The translations under genes were made by a program, and so were the position numbers. Positions 61,854 through 64,000 of a stretch of DNA of 64,000 bases are shown here, one piece after another; positions within the stretch are counted from its first letter, which is position 1, and the number at the start of each line of letters is the position of its first letter. This DNA comes from Pyropia yezoensis. Its lineage: Eukaryota > Rhodophyta > Bangiophyceae > Bangiales > Bangiaceae. The stretch lies in NCBI GenBank assembly GCA_009829735.1, contig CM020619.1, positions 30,530,063-30,594,062 on the forward strand, written 5' to 3'. The notes beneath the pieces are model-generated. The model did not search any database. It was not told the origin of the DNA and was given only the letters and a program-made list of their open reading frames with translations.

Positions 61854-62768
61854 ATGACTGGCGCGGCCACCCCCCGCCGCGCTGCGGTGTGTGCTTTGCG
61901 GCAGGCGCCGCGGCGGCGGCAAGCCGGCAGCACAGGCCTGGCCTTTTCCTTTGGCCGTGGGGGCCGGCGCAAGGACGACGCGGCGGTTCTTCTGGCCCAG
62001 CCTTCAGCAGCACCTGTTGTACTAGAGCCCGTTGTGGACGCTGAGACGGCGGCATTGCGTGCTGCGTACGTTGGTGAGGGGGGGGGACATGGTTTTGTCC
62101 CACTGCGTTGCTTCTGTGCGGGGATCCGTACGGAGTGCAGGCTATGGAATTTGTCGAGGTGTGGAGGGGGTGTGTGTGTGTCCTGGAATGGTCGTGTTGG
62201 CGGTGGGCACTGTGCCGTGGCTGCGTTGGATGTACGCGGGATGCATGCTGACTTCTTACCTTTGGCGTGTGCTTGTCGAACTGGTTTTCGTTGCCTTCGC
62301 GGCGGCCTGACTTTCTTTTGGTGCCGCACCCTGCTTCCCCTGTTTCTGGTCGTCAGTCCCATCGCCGCCCGGGTCAAGGAGGTGTTTACTACCTCCACCT
62401 CTTCCGCCCTGTCGGGCTCCATTTTTGGCCTCCTGTTCGGCATCGTCTCGGGCACCGTTGGCCGCAAGGGTGTTGGTCCCACACTCGCCGCAGCACAGGC
62501 CCAAGCCCGCTCGTGGGGCGGCGTCTCTGCCGTTTACTCAGGGCTGCAGACGGCTGCCAAGGTAGCGCGCGCCAAAAACGACCGGTGGAACAACGTGATT
62601 GGGGCGTGCGGCAGCGGTGCGGCGTTCTCGTGTGCTAGCGGAGGTGGGCCCCGCGCGGCGGTGCAGGGGTGTGTGTCGTTTGCGCTGTTCAGCTATGTCA
62701 TTGACGGGCTGGTGCCATCGACGGGGGGAGACCCCGCTACCAAGACCGACGCCGAGTTGTTGAAGTGA
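61854..62768 (+). CDS. Tim17/Tim22/Tim23 (PRAT) family membrane protein, two exons, 207 aa
   Basis: PRAT proteins form protein or amino-acid channels in mitochondrial and plastid membranes. The ATG at 61854 is ATCATGA. Exon 1 is 61854-62065 and exon 2 62357-62768. The 291-bp intron has donor GTACGT and acceptor GTCAG after a T/C-rich tract, splits an Ala codon and yields ALRAAPIAARVKEVF. Residues 1-60 are Arg/Ala-rich (presequence-like). The membrane part has glycine-zipper helices: SGSIFGLLFGIVSGTVG, WGGVSAVYSGLQTA and then KNDRWNNVIGACGSGAAFS, the family R-x3-D-x6-G-x-G-x3-style signature, and FALFSYVIDGL. The subfamily (Tim17, Tim22, Tim23 or plastid PRAT) cannot be decided by eye. The intron is stop-free and a multiple of three, so the unspliced frame would code for 304 aa. 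Confidence 0.8.
   Translation: MTGAATPRRAAVCALRQAPRRRQAGSTGLAFSFGRGGRRKDDAAVLLAQPSAAPVVLEPVVDAETAALRAAYVGEGGGHGFVPLRCFCAGIRTECRLWNLSRCGGGVCVSWNGRVGGGHCAVAALDVRGMHADFLPLACACRTGFRCLRGGLTFFWCRTLLPLFLVVSPIAARVKEVFTTSTSSALSGSIFGLLFGIVSGTVGRKGVGPTLAAAQAQARSWGGVSAVYSGLQTAAKVARAKNDRWNNVIGACGSGAAFSCASGGGPRAAVQGCVSFALFSYVIDGLVPSTGGDPATKTDAELLK
62066..62356 (+). other. intron of the Tim17-like gene, 291 bp, stop-free
   Basis: GTACGT donor and CAG acceptor, length 3 x 97, open in frame. Its translation would be Cys/Trp/Gly-rich with no family similarity, which supports it being an intron. Confidence 0.75.
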
Positions 62769-63214
62769 AACGATGAAGTGCGGAAGAGTGGGCGGGGTAC
62801 GCGGGGGGGGGTCGAGCGGCTAGCAGAGGAGGGCTGAGCCTTGAGGCAAGGTGTGCATCAGGACGAGCAGCGTTGGCAGGCCTCGTTTGTCGCGCCTCCA
62901 GTGGGAGCGAATGCCGCACAGGAATGTGTGCGGTGTTACGGGGCCGGTTCGGGCGCTGTGGTCAAAGCACTGTGCTGCGGGGGGGTTTTCGACGGGGTGC
63001 GTGCTGCCTGGTGGTAGAGGACACCCTGCGGCCCACGGACGGGGTCCAAGAAGGCCGTAGAGAGGACCGAGGGCCGTGCTCGGGCTTGTCGTCCATCGCA
63101 AGATCATGATGAACACGAAATGTGGGGCGCTGACGGGTGTGGGATGTGGACGGGATGTAGGTGGGATGGACAAGGGGTGGTGAGGTGAACAACGTGGGGT
63201 GCTTGTACGCCAAG
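62769..63214. other. intergenic, convergent
   Basis: 445 bp between the Tim17-like and SmG stops; nothing seen. Confidence 0.4.
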
Positions 63215-63770
63215 CTATTTACTTGCTCGTTCCAGCGCCTCAATGACGATGATGCTGTTGCCGCGCACCATCTGCTCACGGTTAGCAGGTTCGTCCGGTT
63301 CACCAAGAAAAGTAATGCCGCATGCCAGGAAGTCGCGTAACGCAGAAGAGACACAGCAACGGTTCCACACACCAGGTCCCGAGAGTAGCGCAAAAAGGAA
63401 GAGGTAACACGCAGTGTGACGCGCCACAGAAATGCACAAACGCAAGACAGGAAAAACAAAGGCGTTAGAAAAGCAGCACGGGAAAGTCATGGCCAAGGAG
63501 GAAAGAATGCGGCGGGGGAGTGATAGCGCAAAACAGGTAAAGTGAGGAAAACGACATCGGCGTGATTTACGAGGGCACACACGCGACACCACAGACCACG
63601 GGTCCAGTCCTGGGTCGGAAACAAAGAGCGTACCACCATGCCCAAGTCACGGTTTGACGCTGCCGACGTTCCCGTCACTGTCTTGTCCACAACGTCAGCT
63701 AGTGTGAGGTTGATGAACTGGTCGTACCCACGGAGGGTGCCCTCTATGCAGCGGTGGCCATTCAGTTGCA
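63215..63770 (-). CDS. small nuclear ribonucleoprotein G (SmG), 3' exons only
   Basis: SmG is one of seven Sm proteins that ring the U-rich site of spliceosomal snRNAs. Two exons are visible: 63770-63634 (phase-1 entry, QLNGHRCIEGTLRGYDQFIN then LTLADVVDK and NRDLGMV) and 63271-63215 (MVRGNSIIVIEALERASK, stop TAG). The junction GMVMVRGNSI aligns residue for residue with the GMVVIRGNSI of known SmG proteins, and EALER at the end is diagnostic against LSm8 or LSm3. The donor is GTACGC and the intron 362 bp. The 5' exon with the Sm1 start (PELKK.. region) is not recognisable in the remaining 230 bp, so it probably lies beyond the right edge. The family is about 76-80 aa, so about 15-20 residues are missing. 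Confidence 0.85.
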
Positions 63771-64000
63771 CTGCACAAGTATTTCGGCGCCAAGATGTGT
63801 TGCCCAAGGAGGAAACAACAGAGGATAATACACAGCAAAGGAAAACAAAAGTCATGGTCAGAGTCGGTTGCAACAGAATGACAAAACAAGAACTGAGCTC
63901 GGACAAGCAGTAGGGTGCAAAGGAGGGACATTCTCTCTTCTAAAGCTACGAGCCTGCAGACCGCTCAACGACAAAACCGAAAACGGGGCAGCGAGACAAA
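63771..64000 (-). other. probable intron and upstream part of the SmG gene
   Basis: T/C-rich on the minus strand just upstream of the exon at 63770, as expected for an acceptor tract; no first exon found before the window ends. Confidence 0.45.

Noticed and set aside
1-64000. CRISPR arrays, rRNA genes, LTR elements
   Set aside because: No regularly spaced direct repeats, no rRNA-like sequence and no long terminal direct repeats or reverse transcriptase motifs were seen.

Overview
This window looks like nuclear DNA from a GC-rich, gene-dense, intron-poor photosynthetic eukaryote. A bangiophyte red alga (Porphyra/Pyropia type) is the best guess. The reasons are plastid-type proteins with transit-like N-termini that share an early phenylalanine (MAAFIP.., MAFIP.., MAAFVA..), a plastid-type protoporphyrinogen oxidase, a probable arsenosugar radical-SAM enzyme, very G/C-rich intergenic DNA with long homopolymers, and few short introns, mostly with GTNNGT donors. 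The taxon is inferred, not proven.

Layout. 1-5.5 kb: an unknown 288-aa ORF, then a complete-looking 3.6-kb DNA transposon with terminal inverted repeats and one 841-aa transposase-like gene. 5.5-9.1 kb: low-complexity DNA with no gene I can support. 9.1-12.8 kb: two closely related eight-helix membrane proteins, tail to tail, with a 28-bp perfect inverted repeat between them. 12.8-14.6 kb: two extreme poly(G) tracts. 14.6-21.1 kb: Fcf2-type rRNA processing factor, La RNA-binding protein, 3-dehydroquinate synthase and a degenerate metallo-beta-lactamase-fold protein. 21.5-29.7 kb: a two-exon anoctamin, a 450-bp MITE-like element, then a divergent pair, probable ArsS and protoporphyrinogen oxidase. 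30-35.2 kb: a DUF1995 protein divergent from the Pol III factor BRF1. 35.9-44.7 kb: a three-exon small plastid protein, a cation diffusion facilitator with an N-terminal His/Asp repeat, a 5'-deoxyribonucleotidase, and a SNF1/AMPK-like kinase with a 27-nt microexon. 47.3-54.3 kb: a 2243-aa Ala/Gly/Pro-rich protein whose sparse conserved motifs fit the kinetochore scaffold KNL1/Spc105. 55.4-63.8 kb: proline iminopeptidase, the exosome helicase MTR4, a Tim17/PRAT membrane protein and a partial SmG gene cut by the window end.

Much of the content is RNA metabolism (Fcf2, La, BRF1, MTR4, SmG) and plastid metabolism (shikimate, tetrapyrrole, DUF1995). Genes are mostly in divergent or convergent pairs; no operon-like co-regulation is implied. 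The items most worth follow-up are the KNL1 candidate and its repeated LPPW-type motif, the inverted membrane-protein pair with its hairpin, the intact transposon, and two stop-free introns whose lengths are multiples of three.
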